The position numbers and the translations under genes were made by a program. The notes beneath the pieces were generated by a model that was not told where the DNA came from, did no database searches, and saw nothing but the letters and a program-made list of their open reading frames with translations. From the NCBI GenBank assembly GCA_937908115.1, contig CALEQZ010000023.1, positions 1 to 45,528 on the forward strand: 45,528 bases of DNA. Reading direction: 5' to 3'. This document shows positions 24,097-32,764 of this stretch, piece by piece; positions within the stretch are counted from its first letter, which is position 1, and each line of letters opens with the position of its first letter. The DNA comes from an uncultured Alcaligenaceae bacterium. Lineage in GTDB: Bacteria; Pseudomonadota; Gammaproteobacteria; Burkholderiales; Burkholderiaceae_B.

Positions 24097-27000
24097 ATGA
24101 ACGCCCCCCTCACGCCCGAGCAGCGCGCCGCGCTGGCCTCGGTCCAGCTGGACGACAAGTACACCCTGGAATCCGGCCGCGCCTGGATGAGCGGCATCCA
24201 TGCGCTGGTGCGCCTGCCCATCACGCAGCGCCTGCGCGATGCGCGCGCCGGCCTCAATACCGCAGGCTTCATTTCCGGTTACCGCGGCTCGCCCTTGGGC
24301 GGCGTGGACCAGAATATGTGGAAGGCGGCAGAGCACCTCAAGCGCCACCACATCGTCTTCCAGCCTGGCATCAACGAGGACCTCGCCGCCACGGCCGTCT
24401 GGGGGTCGCAGCAGGTCAACTTGTTCCCCGGCGCCAAGTACGACGGCGTCTTCGGCATGTGGTACGGCAAGGGTCCCGGCGTGGACCGGTGCGGCGACGT
24501 CTTCAAGCACGCCAACGCGGCGGGCACCTCGCCCCATGGCGGTGTGCTGGCGATCGCCGGCGACGACCACCCGGCCAAGTCCTCCACCCTGCCGCACCAG
24601 AGCGACCATATCTTCAAGGCCTGCATGATGCCGGTGCTGTTTCCGGCCAGCGTGCAGGAAATCCTCGATTACGGCCTGCACGGCTGGGCGATGAGCCGCT
24701 ATGCCGGCGTCTGGGTGGGCATGAAGTGCATCACCGACATCGTCGAGGTGTCGGCATCGGTGGACGTGGACATCGACCGTGTGCAGGTGCGCCTGCCTAC
24801 CGATTTCGTCATGCCGCCGGGCGGGCTGAACATCCGGCTGCCCGATACCCCGCTCGAGCAGGAAGCCCGCCTGCTCGACTACAAGCTGTACGCGGCCCTG
24901 GCCTACGCGCGGGCCAATGGGCTGAACCGTCAGCTCTGGCACGTGCCGGCCGGCCAAGCGCGCTTCGGCATCATTACCTCGGGCAAGGCCTACCTGGACA
25001 CCCGGCAGGCGTTGGCCGACCTGCGGCTGGGCGAGGACGTCTGCCGGCGCATCGGCGTGCGCCTGTTCAAGGTAGGCATGGTCTGGCCGCTGGAAGCCAC
25101 CGGCCTGCAGGAATTCGCGGACGGGCTGGACGAGATCCTCGTGGTCGAGGAAAAGCGCCAGGTCCTGGAATACCAGGTCAAGGAAGAGCTCTTTGCCTGG
25201 ATAGGGTCGGGCCGCAAGATCCCGCGCGTGGTGGGCAAGTTCGACGACAAGGACGGCGGCGAATGGGCCGTCCCGCAGGGCAATTGGCTGCTGCCGGCGC
25301 ATTACGAGTTTTCCCCGTCCATCGTGGCCAAGGTCATCGGCGCGCGCCTGCTGCGCATGGCGCTGCCCGAGGACGTGCGCGCGGGCATCGAAGCGCGGCT
25401 GGCCGTCATCGAGGCGCAAGAGCGTGCACTGGCACGCCCGCGGGTGGTGGCCGAACGCAAGCCCTGGTTTTGCTCGGGCTGCCCGCACAACACATCCACG
25501 CGCGTGCCCGAAGGCTCGCGCGGCATGGCCGGCATCGGCTGCCACTACATGGTCAACTGGATGGGCCGCAACACCCAGGTGTTCACCCAGATGGGCGGCG
25601 AGGGCGTGCCCTGGATAGGACAGTCGCCGTTCACCGAGGAGCGCCATATCTTCGCCAACCTGGGCGACGGCACGTATTACCACTCCGGCCTGCTGGCCGT
25701 GCGCGCGGCCGTGGCCGCCAAGGCGCGTATCACCTACAAGATCCTGTTCAACGATGCGGTCGCCATGACCGGCGGCCAACCTGTGGACGGGCCGCTGACC
25801 GTGCCCATGATCACCCGCCAGATGGCCGCCGAGGGCGTCGAGAAGATCGTCATCGTCACCGACGAACCGCAGAAGTACGCCCATGTGCGCGACCTGGCGC
25901 CGGGCGTGCCGGTCGAGCACCGCGATCACCTGGATCGGGTGCAGCGCGAACTGCGCGAATACCCTGGCGTCTCGGTCCTGATCTATGACCAGACCTGCGC
26001 CACCGAAAAGCGCCGGCGGCGCAAGCGCGGTGCCTATCCCGACCCGGCGCGACGCGTGGTGATCAACGACCGCGTCTGCGAAGGCTGCGGCGATTGCTCG
26101 GAGAAGTCCAACTGCCTGTCGGTCGAGCCCCTGGAAACCGATTACGGCCGCAAGCGGACGATCAACCAGTCCAGCTGCAACAAGGATTTTTCCTGCCTCA
26201 ACGGCTTCTGCCCGAGCTTGGTCACCGTCGAGGGCGGCCGCCTGCGCAAGCCGCGCGGGCTGGAGGCCGGCGCCCCGCAGGGCCTGCCCGATCCGGCGCT
26301 GCCGGCCCTGGAGCGGCCATTCGGCATCTTCGTCGCCGGCGTGGGCGGCACGGGCGTGGTCACCATCGGCCAACTGCTCGGCATGGCCGCCCATTTGGAA
26401 GGCAAGGGCGGATCGGTGCTGGACATGGCCGGGCTGGCGCAAAAGGGCGGGGCGGTGTTTTCCCATGTCGTGCTGGCCGAGCGGCCGGACGCCATCCTAA
26501 ATACCCGCGTGGCCATGGGCGAAGCGGACCTGGTGCTTTGCGCGGATCTGGTCGTCGGCACCAGTCGCGAAGCCCTGGCGCGGGTCGCCGCTGGCCGTAC
26601 CCGGGTGCTGGTCAACAGTGACGTCGCGCCGACCGCGGCGTTCATCGGCAATCCCGACTGGCGGTTGCCGGGCGCCGACCTGGCGCGCGACCTGGCCTCG
26701 GCCGCGGGGCCTGGTTGCGTGGACCACGTCGACGCGGTCGAGCTGGCCGTGGCGGCGTTGGGCGACGCCCTCTACGCCAACCCCGTGATGCTGGGCTACG
26801 CGTACCAAAAGGGCTGGCTGCCGCTGCACCATGATTCGATCATGCGTGCCATCGAACTGAACGGCACGCAGGTCGCCAACAACCTGGTCGCGTTCGCCTG
26901 GGGGCGTCGCGCCGCCTGCGAGCCGCATGCCGTGCGCAAGCTGCTGGAGGCGGCCAAGCGGCAGCCGGACGAGGACGCTTCCGGTCCGGTGGTGGCCTTG

Positions 27001-27672
27001 CGTCGTCCCGTGAGCGAACTGCAGCGGCTGCGCGAACACCGCGCCGCGGACCTGCGGGTCTATCAAAACGAGGCCTATGCTCGCCGCTACCTGGACTTGG
27101 TCGACCGCGTCGCCGAGGCCGAGCGCCAGGCCTGCGGCACTGACCGGCTGGCCACCGCGGTGGCGCGCTACTACTACAAGCTCATGGCCTATAAGGATGA
27201 ATACGAGGTCGCGCGCCTGTACAGCGACGGGACATTCATGCGCCGCGTCGCCGAGCAGTTCGAGGGGGACTGGAAGCTCAAGTTCCATCTCGCCCCGCCC
27301 ATCCTGGCCAAGCGCGATGACCAGGGGCACCTGGTCAAGCGCACCTATGGGCCCTGGATGCTGCGCGCCTTTGGCGTGCTGGCCAAGCTGCGCGTGCTGC
27401 GGGGCACGGCGTTCGATCCCTTCGGACATACGGCCGAGCGCCGCGCCGAGCGGGCGCTGATCGACGAATACCGCGACACCTTGCTGGCCTTGCTGCCGAA
27501 GCTGGACAAGAACAATCTGGACAAAATGGTGGAGCTGGCCAGCCTGCCCGAGCAGATCCGGGGCTACGGGCACGTCAAGGCGGCCAGCATGGAGCGGGCG
27601 GCCCGGCGCAGGCAGGAGCTGCTGGCCGAACTGCGTGCCCCGGTGCTGCCGATAGGGGCGCGCGCGGCCTGA
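24097..27672 (+). CDS. Fused indolepyruvate ferredoxin oxidoreductase (alpha-gamma plus C-terminal domain)
   Basis: This is a 1191-residue single-chain 2-oxoacid oxidoreductase. Residues about 1-470 are the pyrimidine-type/transketolase part (GFISGYRGSPLGGVD, FQPGINEDLAATA). Residues about 480-650 bind thiamine diphosphate (CSGCPHNTSTRVP, then GDGTYYHSG from residue 523 with FNDAVAMTGGQ). A cysteine cluster from residue 661 (CEGCGDCSEKSNC and later Cys) suits 4Fe-4S centres. The gamma domain starts with GVGGTGVVTIGQLLG at about 749. The remaining 250 residues are the DUF6537-type tail. It oxidatively decarboxylates arylpyruvates to acyl-CoA. The start ATG at 24097 has CGGAG 11 bases upstream. 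No ferredoxin or aromatic-degradation gene is near. Confidence 0.92.
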   Translation: MNAPLTPEQRAALASVQLDDKYTLESGRAWMSGIHALVRLPITQRLRDARAGLNTAGFISGYRGSPLGGVDQNMWKAAEHLKRHHIVFQPGINEDLAATAVWGSQQVNLFPGAKYDGVFGMWYGKGPGVDRCGDVFKHANAAGTSPHGGVLAIAGDDHPAKSSTLPHQSDHIFKACMMPVLFPASVQEILDYGLHGWAMSRYAGVWVGMKCITDIVEVSASVDVDIDRVQVRLPTDFVMPPGGLNIRLPDTPLEQEARLLDYKLYAALAYARANGLNRQLWHVPAGQARFGIITSGKAYLDTRQALADLRLGEDVCRRIGVRLFKVGMVWPLEATGLQEFADGLDEILVVEEKRQVLEYQVKEELFAWIGSGRKIPRVVGKFDDKDGGEWAVPQGNWLLPAHYEFSPSIVAKVIGARLLRMALPEDVRAGIEARLAVIEAQERALARPRVVAERKPWFCSGCPHNTSTRVPEGSRGMAGIGCHYMVNWMGRNTQVFTQMGGEGVPWIGQSPFTEERHIFANLGDGTYYHSGLLAVRAAVAAKARITYKILFNDAVAMTGGQPVDGPLTVPMITRQMAAEGVEKIVIVTDEPQKYAHVRDLAPGVPVEHRDHLDRVQRELREYPGVSVLIYDQTCATEKRRRRKRGAYPDPARRVVINDRVCEGCGDCSEKSNCLSVEPLETDYGRKRTINQSSCNKDFSCLNGFCPSLVTVEGGRLRKPRGLEAGAPQGLPDPALPALERPFGIFVAGVGGTGVVTIGQLLGMAAHLEGKGGSVLDMAGLAQKGGAVFSHVVLAERPDAILNTRVAMGEADLVLCADLVVGTSREALARVAAGRTRVLVNSDVAPTAAFIGNPDWRLPGADLARDLASAAGPGCVDHVDAVELAVAALGDALYANPVMLGYAYQKGWLPLHHDSIMRAIELNGTQVANNLVAFAWGRRAACEPHAVRKLLEAAKRQPDEDASGPVVALRRPVSELQRLREHRAADLRVYQNEAYARRYLDLVDRVAEAERQACGTDRLATAVARYYYKLMAYKDEYEVARLYSDGTFMRRVAEQFEGDWKLKFHLAPPILAKRDDQGHLVKRTYGPWMLRAFGVLAKLRVLRGTAFDPFGHTAERRAERALIDEYRDTLLALLPKLDKNNLDKMVELASLPEQIRGYGHVKAASMERAARRRQELLAELRAPVLPIGARAA

Positions 27673-27687
27673 CCGACCGATGCGCCG

Positions 27688-28326
27688 TCAGCCGGTTTCG
27701 ACCGGCTGGCGCCGCGGCGGCGGCCCGAAGCGCTCGACGCGCGGACGGGCCGTCGCGGTCTGCGTCAAGGTGCGCGCCACTGCCACCTCGCGCTGGGCGA
27801 TCAGCGCTTCGCCGCGGCGATGCGAGGCCAACTTGCGCACGAACACCTTGCCCGTGCGCGGAAAGAAATTGATCCGCCTGGCGTGGATGTCGCCGAGATC
27901 CTGCGCCAGGACGGGTATGCCTTCGGTCTTCAGGTAGTTGAGCACGAAGCGCGCGTTGCGCTCGCCGATGTTCATCTGCTGCATGGTGCTCAAGACGGCC
28001 CCGCCGCCGAACACCTTGGCCTCGAGCCGCTCGCGCGCCGCGCCGGCCTTGAGTAGCTCGTTGATGAGGACTTCCATCGCGAAGGCGCCGTAGCGCATGG
28101 TCGCAGACGCTGGCGAAGACGCGTCGCCTTCGGGCAGCATGAAGTGGTTCATGCCGCCGACTGCCGTGACTGGGTCCCGGAGGCAGGCCGCCACGCAGGA
28201 CCCCAGCACCGTGGTGATCATCACGTCTTCGGACGAGACGTAGTATTCGTTGGGCAAAACCTTGACGGCCGCCGTGCCGAACGTGCTGTCATGATAGAAG
28301 CGGGTGGCGCGGGCGTCGTGGGGCAT
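27688..28326 (-). CDS. cheD: Chemoreceptor glutamine deamidase CheD
   Basis: This 212-residue enzyme deamidates specific glutamines of methyl-accepting chemotaxis proteins and tunes adaptation. The Cys-His-Thr active site is visible: Thr38/39 and Cys44 in MITTVLGSCVAACLRDP, and His61 in GGMNHFMLPE. The blocks KVFGGGAVL and LGDIHARRINFFPRTGKVFVRKL also fit the family. The last 35 residues form an Arg/Pro-rich tail not needed for catalysis. It lies downstream of ftsX on the same strand with a 140-base gap. No che, mcp or flagellar gene is in the window, so this is an isolated copy. It ends 15 bases from the convergent oxidoreductase. Confidence 0.93.
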   Translation of the reverse strand: MPHDARATRFYHDSTFGTAAVKVLPNEYYVSSEDVMITTVLGSCVAACLRDPVTAVGGMNHFMLPEGDASSPASATMRYGAFAMEVLINELLKAGAARERLEAKVFGGGAVLSTMQQMNIGERNARFVLNYLKTEGIPVLAQDLGDIHARRINFFPRTGKVFVRKLASHRRGEALIAQREVAVARTLTQTATARPRVERFGPPPRRQPVETG

Positions 28327-28466
28327 TTAGGCTGCCGGCGGCGAAATGTTTGGTCACAATTGGATAGGGCGCGTAATGATGCCACACTTTTTTACAGTGC
28401 GCCTATTTTTCGAATATACCGGCCGGACCCAGCCGCCTTACCCGCCATTAGCGGCACAAAACCGGG

Positions 28467-29375
28467 TCAAAAGCGGGTATTGCGGGTGACCGACCACCGC
28501 GCCGACAACGCCCCCAGCACGGCAACGCCCAGCACCGACAGCGCCAGCACCCCCGCGTCGGGCAGGCGCAGCGCGAAGTCGGTGCCGTAGCTGCGTGCCA
28601 GCGCCGCCAGCGCCTGGTTCAAGGGCCGCAGCGCCACGGCGGCGATGGCGATCGCCACCGTGGCGGCTAGGCCACCGCTGAGCGCCCCAAGATACAGGAA
28701 TGGCCGGCGCACGAAGGATTCGGTCGCGCCGACCAGGCGGGCGACGGCGATTTCCTCGCGCTGGGACAGCGCCTGCATGCGCACCGTATTGAAGACGGTG
28801 GCCAGCACCACCAAGGCCACAGCGGCCGCGAGCAGGCCCAGGCCGATGCGCCCAAACCGCAGCAAGGCCTCCAGGCGCTGCACCCAGGCGCTGTCGAGCA
28901 GCACCTGGTCGACGTCCTGCCACTGGCGCCATGCAGCGGCCAGCTCGGCTGCCCGGCCGGCCAGGTCAGGGCCCGAAGCCAGCGTGGCGACTACTGCGTC
29001 GGGCAAGGGGTTTTCCGGCAGCACGGCCAGCGCCTGTTCCCAGGCTGGGTCGCGGCGCAGCTCGGCCAGCGCCCGGTCGCGCTCGACGACGCGCACGGGC
29101 GAGACCTGGTCGGCGTACTCGCGGCGGATGCGCTCGGCCACTTGGGCGGCCGCCCCTGCCGGGGCATCCATCCGGAGGAATACCGTCAGCTCCGGCGTGA
29201 CCGATACCTCGCGGGCCAGGGGCTGGACCGAGACGAGGATGGCGCTGCCCAGCAGCGGCAGCGCCAACGCCAGCGCCATGACGATCAGGTTGGCCAGGGA
29301 TGAGAAGGGCTGCAGCGCCAGGCGCCGCAGGGTGATGTCCAGGGCGTAGCGGTGCTGCCGCAGCCAGCTCGTCAT
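28467..29375 (-). CDS. ftsX: Cell division ABC-type membrane protein FtsX
   Basis: This is a 302-residue inner-membrane protein with four predicted helices. One near the N-terminus (about residues 20-45) is followed by a large periplasmic domain (FLRMDAPAGAAAQVAERIRREYADQVSPVRVVERDRALAEL and so on). The C-terminal FtsX/MacB-type helices include VLATVFNTVRMQALSQREEIAVARLVGATESFVRRPFL, the cytoplasmic coupling segment that touches FtsE. It couples FtsE ATP hydrolysis to periplasmic amidase activation at the septum. It overlaps the ftsE stop by 4 bases (ATGA). Confidence 0.95.
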   Translation of the reverse strand: MTSWLRQHRYALDITLRRLALQPFSSLANLIVMALALALPLLGSAILVSVQPLAREVSVTPELTVFLRMDAPAGAAAQVAERIRREYADQVSPVRVVERDRALAELRRDPAWEQALAVLPENPLPDAVVATLASGPDLAGRAAELAAAWRQWQDVDQVLLDSAWVQRLEALLRFGRIGLGLLAAAVALVVLATVFNTVRMQALSQREEIAVARLVGATESFVRRPFLYLGALSGGLAATVAIAIAAVALRPLNQALAALARSYGTDFALRLPDAGVLALSVLGVAVLGALSARWSVTRNTRF

Positions 29376-30154
29376 TGCAGCCTCCCCGCATCGGTGCGCG
29401 CATCGGATCCGCGGCCCAGCACGGGCTCGGCCCGTCCGGGCGGGCGGCGCTCCGGCCCTGGCCCCGAGGGGCCCAGCGTGCGGCCGGGTTGCACGCCGGG
29501 CCAGTCTCCGAACCGGCCCGGCTCGACCCGCAGCGTGCGGGTGGCGTGCTCGGCCATGAGCGCTTCGTCGTGCGACGCGATCAGCATCGTGACGCCGACC
29601 CGGTTGAAGTCGCGGAAAACCGCCATGATCCGCTGCGCGCTGTCGCGGTCCAGGTTGGCCGTGGGTTCGTCGACGACCAGCACGGCCGGGCGGTTGACGA
29701 TGGCGCGGGCGATGGCCAGGCGCTGTTGCTCGCCGCCGGACAGCTCCACCGGATTGAAGTCCTCCTTGCCGGCCAGGCCGACCTTGTCCATGGCCGCGCG
29801 CGCGCGCGCGGCCGCCGCTTCGGGCGCCAGGCCCAGCACGGCCAGGGGCAGCATGACGTTGGCAAAAGCACTGCGGTCGTACAGCAAGTGCGTGTCCTGC
29901 AGGATCACGCCCACCGCCCGCCGCAGGTAGGGACGCGCCCGCGCGGGCAGCTTGTCCAGGCGCTGGCCGTTGACCAGGATGGAGCCCCGGCTCGGCGGCT
30001 CCAATCCCGCGATCAGCTTCAGCAGCGTCGATTTGCCGGCGCCTGACGGCCCGGAGACGAAGACGAACTCCCCGGGTGCGATGCGAAAGCTGATGTCGGC
30101 CAGGATATTGCGGCCGCGTCCATACGATTTGAAGACGTGCTGGAACTCGATCAT
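29372..30154 (-). CDS. ftsE: Cell division ATP-binding protein FtsE with C-terminal extension
   Basis: This is the 260-residue ATPase partner of FtsX. The canonical part (residues 1 to about 218) has Walker A GPSGAGKST, the Q-loop GVILQDTHLLYDR, signature LSGGEQQRLAIARA, Walker B VLVVDEPTANLD and switch His in IASHDEALM. It is followed by an extra 40 residues or so rich in Pro, Gly and Arg (GPSGPGPERRPPGRAEPV and beyond) that ordinary FtsE of about 220 residues lacks. The start is the ATG at 30154 (MIEFQHVFKSYG). Longer frames run into the divergent promoter region. It is coupled to ftsX by ATGA. Confidence 0.95.
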   Translation of the reverse strand: MIEFQHVFKSYGRGRNILADISFRIAPGEFVFVSGPSGAGKSTLLKLIAGLEPPSRGSILVNGQRLDKLPARARPYLRRAVGVILQDTHLLYDRSAFANVMLPLAVLGLAPEAAAARARAAMDKVGLAGKEDFNPVELSGGEQQRLAIARAIVNRPAVLVVDEPTANLDRDSAQRIMAVFRDFNRVGVTMLIASHDEALMAEHATRTLRVEPGRFGDWPGVQPGRTLGPSGPGPERRPPGRAEPVLGRGSDARTDAGRLQ

Positions 30155-30388
30155 GGCGTCTGCAAGTGAAGCAGCAATATTAAACGGTCGAGCGGCGCCC
30201 ATTTGCCGCGCCATTTGCAGCGATGGGGATCAATATGTCCCTGTTTTCTGCGAGACGCCGGAATTGTGCACCACAGGAAGGGATTTCCCCCATGTCAAAG
30301 GGGTGTATCCGGGCGCTACGATGCGCGGCAGGTCGCCCGGCCCATCAGGCCGCTGCGTCGTCTCGTTGAGCATACGGAGATCAACAAC

Positions 30389-31405
30389 ATGAAGGTACTG
30401 AAACTTGCCGCCATCGGCGCTGCACTGTTCGCGGCAAGCACCGCGGTCCATGCCGGCGCCACGTTCGACGCCGTCAAGAAAAAAGGTTTCGTGCAGTGCG
30501 GGGTGTCCACCGGCATTCCCGGGTTCTCCATGGCCGACAGCAAGGGCGAATGGAAGGGCATAGACATCGACATGTGCCGTGCCATCGCGGCCACGATGTT
30601 CAACGATGCGACCAAGTTCAAGGTGACGCCGCTCAATACCCAGCAGCGCTTCACCGCGTTGCAGTCGGGCGAAGTCGACGTGCTGACGCGTAACACTACG
30701 GCCACGCTGACCCGCGACACCACGCTGGGGCTGCTCAGCGCCGGCATCAACTACTACGACAGCCAAGGCGTCATGGTGTCCAAGGACCTGGGCGTCAAGA
30801 GCGCCAAGGAGCTCGACGGCGCCACCATCTGCGTGCAGCCGGGCACCACCACCGAGCTGAACCTGGCCGACTGGTTCCGCTCCAACAACCTGCAGTTCAA
30901 GCCCGTGGTCATCGAGAAGTACGACGAAATCGTGCGCGCCTTCTCGGCCGGCCGTTGCGACGCCTTCACCACCGACAAGTCGCAGCTGGCCTCGACCCGC
31001 ACCACGCTTGAAAATCCGGACAACTACATCATCCTGCCGGAAGATTTCTCCAAGGAGCCGCTGGGGCCCATGGTGCGCCAGGGTGACGACCAGTGGTTCA
31101 ACGTCGTGCGCTGGACGCTCAATGCCATGCTCGAGGCCGAGGAATACGGCATCACGTCCAAGAACGTCGACGAGATGCTCAAGAGCACCAACCCCAATGT
31201 GCAGCGCATCCTGGGCGTGACCCCCGGCATGGGCAAGAACCTGGGCGTGGACGACAAATGGGCCTACAACATCATCAAGCAGGTGGGCAACTACGGCGAA
31301 AGCTTCGAAGTCACGCTGGGCATGAGCAGCCCCATGAAGCTCGAGCGCGGCATCAACGCGCAATGGAAGGACGGCGGCCTGATGTACGGCTGGCCGGTCC
31401 GCTAA
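30389..31405 (+). CDS. aapJ: General L-amino acid ABC transporter, periplasmic binding protein AapJ
   Basis: This is a 338-residue binding protein. The signal peptide MKVLKLAAIGAALFAASTAVHA is cleaved near residue 22. The mature part follows the amino-acid binding protein pattern (KKKGFVQCGVSTGIPGFSMADSKGEWKGIDIDMCRAIAATMF) with FTALQSGEVDVLTRNTT and the ligand-closing LSAGINYYDSQGVMVSKDLG typical of AapJ. The ATG at 30389 has ACGGAGA 8-12 bases before it. It leads the aapJQMP set. A stem-loop follows at 31416-31438. The 234-base gap to ftsE holds divergent control sequence. The transporter takes up a broad range of polar L-amino acids by homology. Confidence 0.93.
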   Translation: MKVLKLAAIGAALFAASTAVHAGATFDAVKKKGFVQCGVSTGIPGFSMADSKGEWKGIDIDMCRAIAATMFNDATKFKVTPLNTQQRFTALQSGEVDVLTRNTTATLTRDTTLGLLSAGINYYDSQGVMVSKDLGVKSAKELDGATICVQPGTTTELNLADWFRSNNLQFKPVVIEKYDEIVRAFSAGRCDAFTTDKSQLASTRTTLENPDNYIILPEDFSKEPLGPMVRQGDDQWFNVVRWTLNAMLEAEEYGITSKNVDEMLKSTNPNVQRILGVTPGMGKNLGVDDKWAYNIIKQVGNYGESFEVTLGMSSPMKLERGINAQWKDGGLMYGWPVR

Positions 31406-31415
31406 CCGGATGAGG

Positions 31416-31438
31416 CGCGGCGGCGATGGGCCGCCGCG
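31416..31438 (+). other. Intercistronic hairpin between aapJ and aapQ
   Basis: CGCGGCGGC (31416-31424) and GCCGCCGCG (31430-31438) are perfect complements around a 5-base loop, starting 11 bases after the aapJ stop and followed only by a weak TCGTTTCTT. Such hairpins after binding-protein genes commonly protect the upstream mRNA or attenuate the membrane genes. Confidence 0.5.
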
Positions 31439-31567
31439 TCGTTTCTTGCAGCCGGTTCCCCGGTCGCATGCCGCCCTGCCGTGGCGTGCAGCATCGGCCC
31501 GCCTCCTGTGGAACCGGCCCCTCGCGGGACGCATCCCCGGCCCGTTTCCCCTTCATCCACATTCAGC

Positions 31568-32761
31568 ATGACGCCACAGAAGCATCCTGTTCCGTCGGCG
31601 CAGCCGCCTGCGCGCCGGATATCCTGGAACGACCCGGCCGTGCGCGCCGTCGTCTACCAGGCGGTGGCGCTGGCGCTCGTCGGCCTGGTCGCCTGGTTCC
31701 TCGTATCCAACACGCTGGCCAACCTGGCCGCACGCAACATCGCCACGGGCTTTGCCTTCCTCGGACGCGAGGCTGGGTTCGCCATCGGCGAGAACCTCAT
31801 CGAGTATTCCCCGGCCGACACGTATGGCCGGGCCATCCTGGTGGGTCTGGTCAATACGCTGCGCGTGGCGGTGCTGGGCATCGTTATCGCCACCGTGCTC
31901 GGCACCTTCATCGGCATCGCCCGCCTGTCGAAAAACTGGCTGGTCGCCAAGCTGGCCGCGATTTATGTCGAGGTGATGCGCAATGTACCGCTGCTGCTGC
32001 AGCTGTTTTTCTGGTATGCGCTGATCACCGAAAACATGCCGGGGCCGCGCCAGGCCTACAACCCCTTGCCTGGGGTGTTCATTTCCAACCGGGGGTTGAA
32101 GGTGCCCGGGCTCGAAGGCGACGGCCTGGACTGGATCCTCGGCGGGTTGGCGGCGGCCATCGCCGCCATCATCGTGCTGGCGCACTGGGCCCGCCGTCGC
32201 CAGGAGGCCACCGGCCAAATCTTTCCCTTGGGCTGGGTCGGCGCCGCGTTGCTGGTGACGCTGCCGCTGCTGGCGTGGGTGGCTGGCGGCGCATCGCTGT
32301 CGCTGGATATGCCTCAGCTACGTGGTTTTAACTTCACGGGGGGCATCACGCTCTCGCCGGAGTTCGCGGCGCTGCTGGCCGGCCTAGTCATCTACACATC
32401 GGCGTTCATCGCGGAGGTCGTGCGTTCGGGCATCCAGGCGGTCAGCCTGGGGCAGTGGGAGGCGGCCGGATCGCTGGGCTTGCGCCGTGCCCAAGTGCTG
32501 CGGCTGGTCATCCTGCCGCAGGCGTTGCGGGTGATCGTGCCGCCCATGACCAGCCAGTACCTGAACCTGACCAAGAACAGCTCGCTGGCCGTGGCCATCG
32601 GCTATCCCGACATCGTGTCGGTGGTCAACACGACGCTGAATCAAACCGGACAGGCCATCGAGGGCATCCTCATCATCATGGCCGCGTACCTTACCGTCAG
32701 CCTGTCGATTTCGATTTTCATGAACTGGTACAACAAGCGCATCGCGCTGGTGGAGCGTTGA
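31568..32761 (+). CDS. aapQ: General L-amino acid ABC transporter permease AapQ
   Basis: This 397-residue inner-membrane permease of the His/Glu/Gln family is longer than HisQ-type permeases, as is usual for AapQ. A hydrophilic leader is followed by a first helix (VVYQAVALALVGLVAWFLVSNTLANL) and the sequence NIATGFAFLGREAGFAIGENLIEYSP, which is diagnostic of AapQ. The C-terminal coupling motif is EVVRSGIQAVSLGQWEAAGSLGLRRAQVLRLVILPQALRVIVPP. The start is the ATG at 31568. It is separated by 3 bases from aapM. With AapM it forms the heterodimeric channel. Confidence 0.94.
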   Translation: MTPQKHPVPSAQPPARRISWNDPAVRAVVYQAVALALVGLVAWFLVSNTLANLAARNIATGFAFLGREAGFAIGENLIEYSPADTYGRAILVGLVNTLRVAVLGIVIATVLGTFIGIARLSKNWLVAKLAAIYVEVMRNVPLLLQLFFWYALITENMPGPRQAYNPLPGVFISNRGLKVPGLEGDGLDWILGGLAAAIAAIIVLAHWARRRQEATGQIFPLGWVGAALLVTLPLLAWVAGGASLSLDMPQLRGFNFTGGITLSPEFAALLAGLVIYTSAFIAEVVRSGIQAVSLGQWEAAGSLGLRRAQVLRLVILPQALRVIVPPMTSQYLNLTKNSSLAVAIGYPDIVSVVNTTLNQTGQAIEGILIIMAAYLTVSLSISIFMNWYNKRIALVER

Positions 32762-32764
32762 ACC

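Noticed and set aside
23175..26466. Very long open frames (937 and 845 codons) overlapping mutY and the oxidoreductase gene.
   Set aside because: They are low-complexity Arg/Gly/His/Gln-rich translations on other frames of high-GC genes. They cross gene borders and lack recognisable domains.
28327..28466. A flagellar sigma-28 promoter before cheD.
   Set aside because: A TAAA and a GCC-TAT-like sequence occur on the minus strand, but the spacing is about 20 bases rather than the expected 15 or so.
30155..30388. A nitrogen-control (NtrC-type) site or sigma-54 promoter before aapJ.
   Set aside because: Only a half-site GCACCA near 30268 is present, and no GG-GC -24/-12 pair at the right spacing.
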